Shown: positions 48,992 to 60,944 of the stretch, one piece after another
Layout of the letters: the number at the start of each line of letters is the position of its first letter
Position numbering within the stretch: the stretch's first letter is position 1
NCBI GenBank assembly: GCA_040954595.2
Contig: CM082579.2
Location: 14,880,001-14,944,000 of the forward strand
Source: Balanoglossus misakiensis
Lineage: Eukaryota; Hemichordata
Direction: 5' to 3'
DNA: 64,000 nucleotides
The notes under the pieces: generated by a model
Told to the model about the DNA's origin: nothing
Databases searched by the model: none
The model's input: only the letters and a program-made list of their open reading frames with translations
Position numbers and translations under genes: made by a program

Positions 48992-49060
48992 CCCTGCCCC
49001 ATTCCCACTGCCATCGGCGCTACGCTCAAGGGCGCAGCCAGCGGTGGGAATGGGGCAGGG
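48992..49060. other. GC-rich hairpin beside the foldback
   Basis: ccctgccccattcccactgc is inverted in gcggtgggaatggggcaggg with one mismatch around 29 bases. It lies 20 bases past the foldback's right end. Confidence 0.65.
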
Positions 49061-49174
49061 AACAGACTACTTCACTTGTGGAATAAAGTGCTCATTTCTT
49101 GTGTATCTGCATTTTGTCGATGTTATCGCTCCTCTGGCAGAGAAGCCAGGGTGCTAGCTGTTGGCTTTAATAAG

Positions 49175-49428
49175 GGACTGTTCAGAATTTACTTCCAGGG
49201 GGCGGAGAATTTTCAGAGGGGGGGGGGGGGACCACCCATTTTCTCCAAGACAAATTAGGGGAGACTAGACATAAAAGTCACAATAGGGGGACCATGGAAA
49301 ATCCCCAGGAAATTTAAGGGGGGACCACATATTTCCTCCACAATTTACTAGGGGAGACCATGGGAAAAAATCACCAGGAAAATAAAAAATCCTCCATCCC
49401 CAACTTGGAAGTAAATTCTGAACAGTCC
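49175..49428. mobile_element. MITE, ~255 bp, G-rich interior
   Basis: ggactgttcagaatttactt at the left and aagtaaattctgaacagtcc at the right are perfectly inverted. The interior has aggggggacca-type repeats. Noncoding. Confidence 0.85.
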
Positions 49429-51188
49429 TTCATGGTTGTTTGTTTGTTTGTTTGCCTGTTTGTTTATTCGTATCTTTGTTTGTTTGTGTATTCTATCTCA
49501 TTTAATATGATGCTTCTGTCACATTTGGCATTTACTGTCGCATAAACAATGACCGAACCGACTCGACTGCGTTTGGATGCACGATGGACTTAAGAGTGAA
49601 TCCATCGGTGTTTACCGGCCAAAACAAAACCGTTTGATTTCTTTAACACTGTTGCAACAAGTGAGACCCTAGTACATATAGTATATAAATCAGAAGTCCG
49701 GTGCATGTTTGCCAGTGACACCTACCACAAAATGGTATCGCCCAAATAATGTTGGGCGCGCCCGTGGAAGTTATAAGCCCGGCGCTTTTTCCTCATGATT
49801 AATAAAACAGTTAACACAACATTGGAAATTCAGCCAATTTGTCCCTGTTTTGTAGAAATAGTGCGAGCTATACATGGCGAAAAGTTTTTCAAAAAATAGA
49901 TCAAAATGGGAATTCAAATTAGTGAATATTATTGGCACTTACAGAGTTTTAATTCAAAATAGAGGATTCATTCCAATGAATATGCAAGTCAAGAAGTCAC
50001 ATAGGGATCATGAAAATGACCTATTGATCATGTCATGATGATTATGTACAAGAGAGAAGTAAAAAACTGGTTATTGCTTGAATTTCATGTTTCTTTTTAA
50101 TCAGATGTAGTCAACAGTCTTTCAACAAGTCTATAACATGATTTTGAAATGATTTTCAAAAGTACACAATTCCATATGAAAATGTTACTTTAAGATTTGT
50201 AAATTTTTCTGTATATTTGAGTTCACGTGCATAGGCTGACTCAAACATTCTTTGCATCAACATTTACCGTCCTTTCAAAAATCTTGCCTGTAGTCCAGGT
50301 TTTACATTTGCACTTAATAGCATTATAACACCATCATGTCATCCACATGTTACCCTCACAGCCAGTCACTGTGTGTATATTGTGATTCATGAAGTACATG
50401 TAGTGCTACATATTTTTGTGGAGATGAGACACACACACACATAGCAACCGATAGACAGACTACTTGATAATATGCTCTGACTGATCCCTAAAGCTGAAAC
50501 TTGTATGTGTTTGTACATACAACACAAAGGAACTAAAAATAGGGCATTCACATAGGGACCATTGAAAGTTTTCTGAAACATCTCAACTCAAACATTGACA
50601 TAAAAAATACTTTGTGAACAATTAAAGTCTTCCTGGAACGTTTCAGATTTGAGACGGTTTTGCCAGCCAGACCTGATCCGGTGTAATGATTAACACCTCT
50701 TCGCAACCCATTGTCTATGGGGCCGAGCCTCGCAGTGCCTATACATAAACTTTGTGTGTGTGGACACAAACGACTCAAAGGATTAATGCTCTGTGTTTAC
50801 CATAGGCAAATAGTGTCTCAAATTTTTCCCTGCCTGAACCTGGTATCTGAAATGTTTCTCATTTTACCCAGTGTAAACATGGTGAAAGACAAAATGTCCT
50901 ATACCTGTATAACATAGATCATAAATTTATAATACCAGGGTTTACTTGGTCTGATTGAAGCTCTGTAATTGGTTGAAGCAAGGGTTTTTATTACATATGT
51001 ACCGTCGATTACTTGCACCGAGCGCGCGCGTAACATCGGTATTTGCACTCAGTGCAATACCAAAAACATTATGCTATACCTGTATGCAAATGAGTGGCCT
51101 GTTCACGAAACAAGCAATATCATTCCGCGGTCTCATTTCTTTCATTTTCGGTCTTTTTTTCAAAATGGGATGAACATATGTAATAAAA
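49429..51188. other. No gene recognised; (TTTG) microsatellite and dispersed repeat
   Basis: A tttg-rich microsatellite lies at about 49436-49490. 50738-50850 (cataaactttgtgtgtgtgg, attaatgctctgtgtttacc) matches 3062-3185, and an inverted partial copy is at about 54655-54745. Confidence 0.45.
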
Positions 51189-51381
51189 ACAGAACCCCAT
51201 GGCTCAATCGTGCAAGCACGGCGTACCGGTAGTATTTGCACTCGTGCTGGCGGTGTATTCTTGCTGCCCCCCGCACGAGCGACAGCGAGTGCATGGGACG
51301 GGCGCAAGAATACACCGCCAGACACTCGATGCAAATACTACCGTTACGCCGTGCTTGCACGATCGAGCCATGGGGTTCTGT
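51189..51381. mobile_element. GC-rich long hairpin, ~77-bp arms
   Basis: The left arm acagaaccccatggctcaat, cgtgcaagcacggcgta, gcggtgtattcttgc is inverted in gcaagaatacaccgc, tacgccgtgcttgcacgat, gagccatggggttctgt. The loop is about 35 bases. It could be a MITE or a hairpin RNA source; no transcription evidence. Confidence 0.8.
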
Positions 51382-51449
51382 CATAACATTCTCTACTAGA
51401 AGACCTGAACAGTAAATAACTGAAATAAAATACACAAAAGAGAATGCAT

Positions 51450-52005
51450 CTGAATAGAACACAATTTATTAACTTGGATTGGTCATGGGCATCAGGGCGC
51501 TCTACTTAAGAAATTCTAGAACATGTTTGTACAAGTGGCATTTTCATGAGCAGTGAGCAACGAGGCCTTTCTGGCATGTAATACTTAAAATCCAAACATC
51601 AGATTTTTTATCACACAAAATCATATTATATATAATGACATTATAAATGGTGTGCGCTTATATTTGGTTACGGATTTAAAACCTCTTTGAGGAAAATTTT
51701 GCAGAGAGGTCTTGTATCTACAACCAAATAACCACTATGTTCATATCATTCAGATTGCTCAGTACTATCAGCGAGTTCACCAGTGGTTTCCAGAAATCTA
51801 TAGGCTAAACATATGCCATTTTCATTGTGCCTCCCCCCATCTATTTCAATACAATAAATAATGGCTGGCTTGATTTTTCACCAGGACTTTTCAACAATAG
51901 TTTTTGTTAAGATATAGACAACATTCCAGATGTGTATGAAAACTTGAGGAAAATAATAACATTTGACCTGTCATCAGTTGTGAATTAATTAAATATTTTC
52001 ATAAA
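51450..52005 (-). other. Putative 3' UTR of the UBE2J1-like gene
   Basis: This noncoding stretch follows the stop at 52006-52008 on the - strand. An AATAAA on that strand (tttatt at 51465-51470) could be the polyadenylation signal, giving a UTR of about 550 bases. Inference from position only. Confidence 0.4.
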
Positions 52006-52580
52006 CTACACATTATAATCAAATTTAAACTCGTATGTAATGAATAATCGTCTCAACATAAGAGCTGCTAAGGCTAGACTCAACAGCACTATCAACACGA
52101 AAGAATTACTATTTTCTTGCTGACGTATCTGGCGATTATTCTGATTTGATAGTGTGTCGTTTCTTCTTCTGGGTTGCTCATACCCTTGCTGGCTGACATT
52201 TCTTTGTCGTATGTTTGTCTCTGTGGTAGCATTGTCATTGGCATTTCTCTGGGGGTGTTTTCTGTGTTGGCAGTTGCAGGTTCTGGTGCTAGGGGAGTGT
52301 TGACATCTGCCTGGGGTGTTGCATCGGCTGGCGGTTGAACGGTGTTGTCGTTGTTCGATGCCGCATCTCTGTGTCGTGGCGGCTGTCCGGCTCCTGCAAA
52401 CGCAGCGTACTGAGACACGAATGGGTTCGGGTATGACATCTGCTGGAAGTGTTGCTGGTATGCTGCGGCTGGATAGGGTGGGGGTTGTTGGTTCGCAGAA
52501 GCTACAGGCTGGGGTGTGTTTGTGCTTGTGCTTGTTGTGGCAGTATCAGCAGAGGTTGCTATGCTTTTCTTTGTCTCTTC
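52006..52580 (-). CDS. ube2j1: UBE2J1-like ubiquitin-conjugating enzyme, terminal exon (tail anchor)
   Basis: On the - strand an acceptor tcctccacag opens an exon that ends at TAG (52006-52008). Its last 35 or so residues, including VLIVLLSLALAALMLRRLF and an EF-K-FDY end, strongly resemble the C-terminal membrane anchor of vertebrate UBE2J1 (Ubc6-type E2). That enzyme sits in the endoplasmic reticulum membrane with its catalytic domain in the cytosol and acts in ERAD. The upstream part is a low-complexity Pro/Gln/Ala/Thr linker (QQPPPYPAAAYQQHF, PNPFVSQYAAFAGAG). The linker and anchor are in different frames: a CCCCC run (ggggg on + near 52252) appears one base short, and adding one base would join them. 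The catalytic UBC domain exons are not found in the window. The match rests on recalled family knowledge of the tail. Confidence 0.75.
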
Positions 52581-52874
52581 CTGTGGAGGATAAAAAGAAC
52601 ACAGTGTTTTTGCAAAGGTCGGGGAACACTGGTAATGGATTTGGGAACCCCGTTAATATTCCTATAACCTCCTAATATAACCACATTGATACACCCAGGG
52701 GAACCCCGGTAAAATGACTGGGGAACTCTGGTAGACTGCCTGACCACTGTGACATTGGCCTTGTTCTGTTGTTTGAATTCGGAGTGACTGGGGTACTCCG
52801 GTAGATTTTATCTAGGTACCGCCCTTAACAAAAACACTAGAACAGAATCACAATTTGGAAGGCATGAGAGGCAA

Positions 52875-53285
52875 ATACCATTTAAGGATGTACACGCACA
52901 ACATAAACTGATAAACAGTGCATGTGTGTCTGTTCCTGAAAGGATTACATCGATAATTGCCAGAAAACAAACTTCTACTATTGTCTTTTTCACGAAATTT
53001 TACACATAGCTCAGACAAGTAAACGTAAATTCATTGGTCAAAAAAAATTATGTGGTCACCAAGCTCTATTATGAGATAAATTGCGTTAAAATCTTCGCCA
53101 ATAGACAAACCATTGGTGAAAAATGCTGAGACAGCAAATTTCTTCTATTATCAACTAAATTCATGGCTCTGTATTTTTTTTAAAAAGGGCAATGACCCCT
53201 ACAATTTTTAACGGATTCTCATTATACATACACAGCATAATCCAAAAATCCACAATTAAAAGAATGACAATACTTTCAACGTGTA
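52875..53285 (-). repeat. Dispersed 'aaggatgtac' repeat, inverted copy
   Basis: Same family as 9335-9712 with long shared segments (aacaaacttctactattgtc, tttcttctattatcaactaa, gaatgacaatactttcaa). Lies upstream of the UBE2J1-like exon, probably in its intron. Confidence 0.75.
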
Positions 53286-54914
53286 TAATACCAGCATACA
53301 CCTGTTTCAAGTCCAGTGTCCTAATACACCATCATCATGAATTGGAACTCAAAGCAAGGCCAATGAGCAAACCCAGATTGACAACTCATTACACCAGCAA
53401 AGTGGTTTCTTTATGGAAGTGGTGGTACCAATAAATACTTTATTCAAGGTAAGAATTTCTTATTGTAGCAGTATTTTCATTTCCATTCATGTTTTAAAGG
53501 CCTTTTTTGTAGATTCTGAGTTTCTATGCCAGACAAAGTATGATTATTTTTCCACTAATGCAGCCTGAATTAAAGTCAACATTTTTCACCATAGGTCTTT
53601 CTATGTTATTTTTCTATAGGCATGGACACATTTAAGTTTATCTCAAAACTGAGCACAGTGGTGAGCCTACAACTTATATGAATCACTCAATTTAATTTCA
53701 TTTGGATGAGTTATGAGTGAAACTTCTTAAAATTACAATAGTAGAAAAGGGTTTTCTATCAATTCTTAATGTTATCCTATGGGAAGAAACACATTCCATG
53801 AGCTCATACATGTAGTGTGTGCCATTCTTAACCCTTTCAGTATTATATGAATCAGATATAGAAGCTTGTTCAACGTCCCGTTGCGGCCAAGCCAATCAGA
53901 TTGCACGTTATGTCAATCAAAACTGAAGGATACCTAAAGTTCTCTATAAGGCACCGTCTGATTGGTTTACTAGAGTTTTCAACGGGAGCTTCTATGGGAG
54001 TTGGTCAGATGTAGTGTGAGGCGACAGTATAAGAATACCGTACTGCGAAGTAAAAGACGTCGCCGTACCCTACATCTGATTTTAATCAGATTGTATGCAC
54101 ACATAAGCTGGTTTAGAATACTGATAAACCCTGATGAAACAATCTCAGTAAAATATATACAGATGAGAATGAGAATGCAGTTAAAGTTAAATATACATTC
54201 GTTGTATCTTTTGGCTTTATTTCCAGTATTTTTGTTCTATGTAGCAAATGCGATTTCATGTTCTACTCCACACAGATTGTTACTTGTCAGCACAGAATGT
54301 ATGTGTATAATGGCCATTGTCATTGTTGACAATAATTCATGGATTCTAGTCTGGACTTAAATTCCAATTTGGCACAATAACAATGCTGACCATACACATA
54401 TATGTTTCATCATGTTTCGGGAATTTGCACAAGAAACTGCTAAACAAAGATACTGAAAACATAGGAAAAAGGTAAAGGTAATGGAGCTTTAATTACAATT
54501 CACACTGTATACAAAATCCATGTAAAAATTCAAAATACTGGATTTGTCAGCTTCAACTGATATGGGGGTCACACAAGAAATTGCTAAAACGTCTCAGATC
54601 AAATACTGGCATAAATTATTATTGGTGAATGGTTTAAGTGGTCCTGAATCTTCTCAGATTTGAGACACGTCTCTTACCAGGTTCACACAGGGTAAAATTT
54701 GAGACACTATTAGTATATGGTAAACACAGAGCGTTAATACTTTGGGGGGGGGGGGGTTAGCTGGGCAGACCCGCCCTCCTTTATTTTTTGCCACCCTGCT
54801 ATCTTACGCGCCGCCCTGCTTTCTTTTCATTCCCGCCTTGGTAAATATTTATTGTTTCTGGTGCACGCTCCCGCATGCGGCTGGCATTTGAGAGAATGAT
54901 ATTTATTCAGTTTA
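53286..54914. other. No gene recognised
   Basis: Two inverted CCAAT-like sites (gccaatcaga, tctgattggt) face each other near 53892 and 53970. A G-run lies near 54747, followed by a pyrimidine-rich stretch with two ccgccct motifs. No exon supported. Confidence 0.35.
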
Positions 54915-56007
54915 GGGATGTTTTGTCGCCTTTGTACAAAACACAAGCAGAAGGCCAAGTGCGGAGGGACTTGGGTTACAACATCTCCATGTACATGTAC
55001 CACCCTTCGCGAAGACAAACTCAAGCAGCATGAAGAGACGATTATCGACCGGGCGGCAATGCAGCTTGACGCCGAGGCAGCAGTTATCGAGAACAGCAGC
55101 GGTCTTGTGGCTGCATTTGACAAGGTCATCACCTTTGAGACGCAAGCCTTCATGCATCGGCGTCCTACGATGCATGTATTTTCTCATGCACAGAGAATTG
55201 CCGCACACCACCAACTTCATCCATGTTTTGGAATTGGCAAAGTCCCTCGGGTGTTCATTCCTTGGTACTCTCAGCAGTGATGACCACAACTATAATGGTT
55301 TATTGCATTGGTAAGTAGGTCTACTGATTTTTGTGCAGATCTAAATTGTAGGCAATGTAGTGACATTTATTTAAACCTGGTTGTTTTCAAGAAAGGATCA
55401 CTGTTTAAGCAATAGTGTTACACTCAATAAATAATAATTACTGTACAAATTACTGTGAATTTTGATAAGTTTAATCTGAAGAGTAATTTTCATTTATTTC
55501 ATTTTTCAGGCAAAGTCATCCGTGATGAGATTTTAGAGAAGATGAAAGGAAGTAACTTCTATTCACTGTTAATAGATGAAAACAACTGATGTGGCTGTAT
55601 TGAAGCAATTAATCATCTATTCCAAGTACACCTTGAAGTCTGGGAAGTCAGTTGTGTCTTTCCTTGGAGTTAAAGAAGTAAGTGGAAAGTTTTTCAATTT
55701 TTAAGTCTACACTGAATTAAAAACATACGATTAAACATGTTTTTGAGTGACCTCATTTAATTGATTTTGCTGACTAGTTATTTCAGGTGAGACAAACATT
55801 GAGTTGTACATTGCATGTGTTAACATCAAGGTTTTATTTTCACTGTTTTAGGTTGGTGATGGCAGAGCAGACACCATTGCACAGTCAGTGAAAGAGTTTT
55901 CTTCAGAGAATGGTATTGTCTTAAGAGATCGTCTGTCTGCTTTGGGCAGTGATGGTGCTCCTGTTATGCTAGGACAGAAAGGAGGGGTGGCTACCAAACT
56001 AAAAGAA
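54915..56007 (+). pseudogene. Decayed hAT-type transposase (C17orf113/ZNF862-like), three exons visible
   Basis: Exon 1 (54915-55312) has an N-terminal zinc-finger-like start, MFCRLCTKHKQ, then W and REDKLKQHEET. After a one-base frame change near 55165 it continues YFLMHRELPHTTNF and LELAKSLGC. Exon 2 (55510-55677) has VIRDEILEKMKGSNFYSLLI, then an extra A in DE-TTDVAV near 55580, then LGVKE. Exon 3 (55852-56007) has ADTIAQSVKEF and ALGSDGAPVMLGQKGGVATK, the SDGA(S/P)VM signature of this transposase-derived family. The 3' half (including the hAT C-terminal dimerisation region) is missing. At least two frame breaks suggest a dead copy; the GT-AG introns are typical of multi-exon or domesticated relatives. 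Confidence 0.75.
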
Positions 56008-56816
56008 GTGAGTGAAATTTTGAGTTGTGAAGACATTGTGATTTTGTAAGTTTTTAGTTGGTGTCTTTATATCGTGACAATAATAATAGTAATAATTAAA
56101 GCTACAAGCAGCATTGAAGGGGCCCAAGCATAGAGATAATAACCATTAGACTCCATTCAGGGTTGTACCATTCAATTGCGTAGGCTGTATTTGCTCTGGA
56201 TGTGGAGATATGGGGAAGTAGGCAACCACCCGAAATGGATGTCCTACAAGTACAAACACAACAACCACAAGTGAACTTCTACGTTATGTAAGGACTTCAG
56301 TTAAGTACTTCAAAGGTCAGCTGAGGGTACCCAAAAATTGGGCCAAAAATTTGGATTCCTATTTGGTTCATATTCAAGACAACGGAAAATTCTCGCCCTT
56401 TGGGTTTTTAAAATTAGGTATGGCCATAATAATGAGTTACGCAAGTAAGTTACAGGTGGCCCTAGGAATTTAGCATTTCATGACGGTCCTACCCTACCCC
56501 TCGAAACACGTGGCTATATATGATGTGCATGTTAACATATGGAAAGCAGGTCAATGGACACCTGAGGTCATTCAAAAATTTGACAGAAAAATTTCATTCC
56601 TGTTTATGTCTTGTGCAACAAATCCTACATTTGCAGCCCTTTCACTTTGCCTAACATTAGGTATGCACGTAATACATGAATCAAGCAGGTGTCAAAGGTA
56701 TCCCCCTGTATTTGGCATTTCATGATAGTTTCATCCCTCCAAATACCAAAGCTGCACCTGTACAACGGGATGAGATATGGCACTGTATGACAGAGGTCAT
56801 CCAAATCACCTTATAC
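56008..56816. other. Spacer without recognised gene
   Basis: AT-rich with SINE-like fragments (gctacaagcagcattgaagg, agtaagttacaggtggccct). No exon continues the hAT frame that I can recognise. Confidence 0.35.
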
Positions 56817-57690
56817 ATCAATCAATCAATCAATCAGAGAAATTTGTATAGCGCCAGTATCTATAACAAGTGTCATACTCAAAGGCGCTTGTGCTCATTG
56901 GCCCACACCATATGCTCTTGCAAAATAATGCGTCTTCAGTCTTTTCTTAAAGATACTCAAACTTGGAGCTTGACGAATGTTCCACAGTTTCGTTGCAGCA
57001 TGAGAGAATGCTCGGCCACCGTATGAAGAACGTTTGTACATTGTAGTGCATAAAAGGCTCTTATTAGCTGAACGAAGCCTGCGACCAGGAGAATATGTCC
57101 GAATGAGATCGCGGATATAGTTCGGAGCGAGATTATTTAAGGCTTTGTATGTGAGCAGATTTATTTTATACTCTATCCTGTGGCGAACTGGTAACCAATG
57201 AAGAAGTTGAAGAACTGGCGTTATATGGGCAGACTTCCTGGACCGAGTTATGATTCTTGCAGCTGTATTTTGTGTGCGTTGTAGAAGGTTCAGACTGCGT
57301 TCTGGTATACCATACAGTAATGCATTACCATAGTCGAGTTTCGCTGCCAAAATAGCATGAATCACTGTTTGACATGTTGCTTTGTTAAGAAATTTCCTGA
57401 TTTGTCCGACACGGCGAAAGTGGTAATATATTGATTGACAAGTTTTCTTGATGTGATCTTTATACATGTGCGTATTGTCAAATATTACACCAATATTGCG
57501 AGCTGATTTAACGACGGGAACAGAGCTTGAACCAATGGTAATCTTGTCAATAGCATCAGCAGAGTGATGAAATTGTGAACGAATAAGTAGAATCTCAGTT
57601 TTTGGAGTCGTTGAGTTGAAGCTTGTTTTGGGTCATCCAGTCCTTAAGATCACGGATACAGGCCTCAATGGACATTTGGGCAAAAACCAA
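56817..57690 (-). mobile_element. 5'-truncated LINE fragment (CR1/L2-like RT C-terminus)
   Basis: The - strand frame reads IEACIRDLKDWMTQNKLQL, QRTQNTAARI, LHWLPVRHRIEYKINLLTYK, then GGRAFSHAATKLWN and IFKKRLKTHYFARAY before a stop at 56895. These are the thumb and C-terminal motifs of CR1/L2-type reverse transcriptases. It ends in a (TGAT)n tail (56817-56836 as atca on +). One extra A near 57600 breaks the frame. The catalytic YxDD part is not included. Confidence 0.9.
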
Positions 57691-58217
57691 CTGACACTTA
57701 CATTCGTCCCTGTGGAACAAAAACCACACCTATCGCCCTGTTGGTTAGTGTCTAATTAAATGTACAAAATCAATGACTTAGGCAGGTGCAACAGACGACC
57801 CCGCCTTTGGTATATCATTATGGTCCCATCCGTATATGCCCCCCCCCCTCCCAAGCCAAAGCTGCATGCATCTGCTGTGGATGCTCACTAAGCAAAAGTA
57901 GGTGAAAGGTCACATAAGGTCGCCCACAACTTGACGGGAAAATCGGACTTCATATTGATCCATGTGCAACAAATAGCACGCTACCACCCCTTTCATTGAC
58001 CCCACAATTACGCATGCACATAATTATTGAGTTATGCAGGTGTCACAGGTGACACCCGAATCGGGTGTATTATTTTAGTCCCATACAGCTGCATGTAGCT
58101 GCGTGCCGTTACGGGCGACCTGATAACCCACACGGCCACCTGCGGGCCGACCCCCATACTGAACGTCCAGTTGCAACATCACGACTGAAGTAGGAACTTT
58201 TGAACGGCAACGAAGCC
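57691..58217. other. Spacer with C-run, no gene seen
   Basis: A C-run near 57840 and repeat-like text resembling 56100-56760 (for example gcatgcacataattattgag, gcaggtgtcacaggtgacac). No domain. Confidence 0.35.
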
Positions 58218-58376
58218 TGATCTCTGATTATTGCTGGTACCATACTCCTGTCGTGCAAGAAAATCACTGGTCTGCTGACGTATTTCAGCCAATTTCCCAA
58301 ACTACTATCCACTACATGTGACTACAATGCTAATGAAACCTCCCACAACATTAGCGACTTAGGGTCAAAGTCCACT
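58218..58376 (+). repeat. Left copy of a direct repeat flanking the LINE
   Basis: Shares aatcactggtctg, gacgtatttcagcc, gctaatga, cacaacatta and ggtcaaagtcc in order with 60945-61105. The LINE's 3' end runs into this copy. Confidence 0.7.
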
Positions 58377-60920
58377 GTTTTAAATTTTTTCATCGGTTTT
58401 ACTTTAAAGGATGCCCACAAATTGCAACAGTAAATATTACTACAATATGCCAAAAATAAAACTTTCTTCACATCTTGACTAAAATGTTGAAAATGTCTCA
58501 ATAGCATGTTTGCTCTAACACAAAATGCTCTTCTCTGTCGTTCAATATCTTCATTATCACAACCCTCACAAGATATAACATGGCCCAGATAGGTGTGTAC
58601 AGGTACAAACTTTAAAGTGATGTCATTAAGTTTAACCGAAGGAATTCTTTGAACGCTCATATTCTTCCCATTAAAAAGCATGCACACAGTTTTACTAGAA
58701 TTATAAATTATATCATAATCATTGCCATAAATTTCACAAATTCTAAGAAGACGGTGTAGACCCTTAATACTTGGACTGAGTAGAGTCATGTCGTCAGCGT
58801 AACCTAAAGTGTTAGCGCTGACACCACACATGGTACAGCCAACTTTGGCTTTACAGAGTGCATTGATAAGATCATCAATGTAGACATTAAAAAGATAGGG
58901 AGAGAGTACTCCCCCTTGTCTTACACCGTTAGAAACAGAAAACAACTCTGAGGTTTCATTACCCCACAACACAGTAAACAATTGATTTCTGTACCATTAA
59001 AGGTCACATGTCATGCTTTGGAAAGTTTTCATTTTTCCACGTCAAAAGCTCACCTAGGGTACCTGTCTATGCATTGCCTATTGTGACGGTTCCGAAAAAT
59101 GTGCACGAATGCCGGAATTTGCCACCTTTTTTCATGCCTGTGATCGGGGAGCCACTTCGCACTCGAGCCAGGCGAAGGTATTTGCATATGGACAAACAAG
59201 TACACTATGTCGTAGTGTACCATTCTGTTTACAGTAAAGTGTAATTATCGGTCCATGAGTAATTAAGTCCACAGACAAAGATAAGCTATATAAACAGTGT
59301 TCAAAGCAAAGGAAGCCCTTGCCTCACATTGCAGGCAGAGGATTTACAAAGGTGTGAAAGACTATTTGTCCACATCAAGATAAGTCTTCGGCTTAACTTC
59401 GAAAAGCCAAAAAAAATCGACTGAGTTGGGTTAGGGGTACACGCCCACCCGCCACTTTTACTTGCTTGTTATCTAAGCACAAGGGGCAAAACGCATTGCA
59501 AGATAGTAACATACGTTAACTTCAAGACCCAAATAGTGATTTTACGCGTGGTTGTATAGGGCATGGCATGGGACCTTTAATATAAAATTCGTACAGCATA
59601 CAAGGGAACATTCCTGTCGATGAGCTTGTTAACCAGTTTAAAGTGATTAACTCTGTCAAAAGCTTTTGAAGCATCCAGAAAACAAGTAAACACTGGTCTT
59701 CCATTGCTGGTGTAGTAGCTAATGATTTCTTTAAATGCAAATAAACACAGGTCAGTTGAATGTTCTCGCTTGAAACCAAATTGTAAATAATGAGAGGTAA
59801 GAAACTCCTCACAACGAGAAAGTAAAATAGGCTCAAAAACTTTAGAGAAAACAGTTGCTAGTGCTATCGGCCGGTAGTTACTGGCATCACTACAAAGCTT
59901 AGTTTTATCCTTAATTGGAACTAAAATAACGTTGATAGCCTCAGTTTGCAGGTAACCATGAACAATCAAGTCAAAATGGGTAAAATAGAGGAGTCTGAGA
60001 ATTTGAGGTGCTCAGCTGAAATATTGTCAATGCCAGCTGTCTTATCGTCAGGTAACTTATGTATAGCAGAAATTACTTCTTCTTCAGAAACATACATATC
60101 AGAAGAAAATTTAACATACTTCATTTTCTCCTCGATGTCATTTTTACCAGTCTGAGCCTGGACAGAATTCAAAATATCACTGAAATGCTTGTGCCACATA
60201 ATTGCAATTTCACTCTCACCAGTCGCTCCACCTACAGTGTCAGAAAGCGGCATTTTTCTGCTAGTTTGCTTTCTGACTTCCTTCCAGAAGTCGTTCTGTT
60301 TGTGGCAGCGTAAATTGTCAGCCATCTTGTCAGCCCTATTTTGATTCTCAATCTTTTTACAAGCACGTAAAGCATACTTAAAACGAGCTCTGGAAGATTT
60401 CATGGTTTCAAAAAGCGGGCCTTGTTAAGGTTTACCCCCATTAACCCATAATAAAAACATGGAACGGGCATAGTCGTGACTTTCTTTTACAAAATCGTTC
60501 CAGCCAGGCACAACATGAACTTTCTGGTGAAACTTACGCCTAATGGTATCTTTTGCAGCACAATTCAATGCGTCCACAACACTACTATAACAAGTATCAA
60601 TTGCCTGTAAATGCGAAGGGTATGTACAGTTCACATTAGTGCAGAATAACTCTTCGGATAAATTAATCTTATCAACCTTGGCTTTGGTACAACGGGTGTA
60701 GGCGGATATATTCTGCTGTGACAATTTTTTCCAATCAACTCGAAAATTACATTGCTTGAAGGAACTACTGCTGAAGCATTCATCAGCAGAAGTGTTGAAA
60801 TGAACCTCTATTGAAACAGGAATATGGTCGGAGTCAACAACATTGCAAAGACTCGAAATTGAAAGAACATTGCTATAAAAAATTTTTGTGGTAACACAGT
60901 GGTCAATCCAAACTCAGCGT
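58376..60920 (-). mobile_element. LINE fragment, endonuclease C-terminus plus reverse transcriptase, split by a MITE
   Basis: Reading on the - strand: SWIDH-like start and VVDSDHIPVSIEV (C-terminal part of an APE-type endonuclease, with the SDH motif) at about 60800-60920; linker; then NYRPIALATVFSKVFEPILL and FLDASKAFDRVNHFKLVNKL (RT motif with catalytic Asp) at 59600-59880; then SVSNGVRQGGVLSPYLFNVY and LGYADDMTLLSPS (catalytic YADD) at 58700-58940. Breaks: in-frame TAA at 60425-60427, a frame change near 59968 and a 584-base MITE at 58997-59580. The 5' ORF/endonuclease N-terminus and 3' tail are lacking. Non-functional copy. Confidence 0.92.
58997..59580. mobile_element. TTAA-bounded MITE nested in the LINE reverse transcriptase
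   Basis: ttaaaggtcacatgtcatgc at the left and gcatgggacctttaa at the right form inverted ends, both at TTAA. The LINE frame resumes on each side (VRILY on one side, WYRNQLFTV on the other), which sets the insertion borders. No transposase inside. Confidence 0.88.
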
Positions 60921-60944
60921 AATTCAATAAAACGCCCTAACACA

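Noticed and set aside
59008-59244. 78-codon + frame near the LINE
   Set aside because: Falls wholly inside the TTAA MITE inserted in the LINE; no homology.
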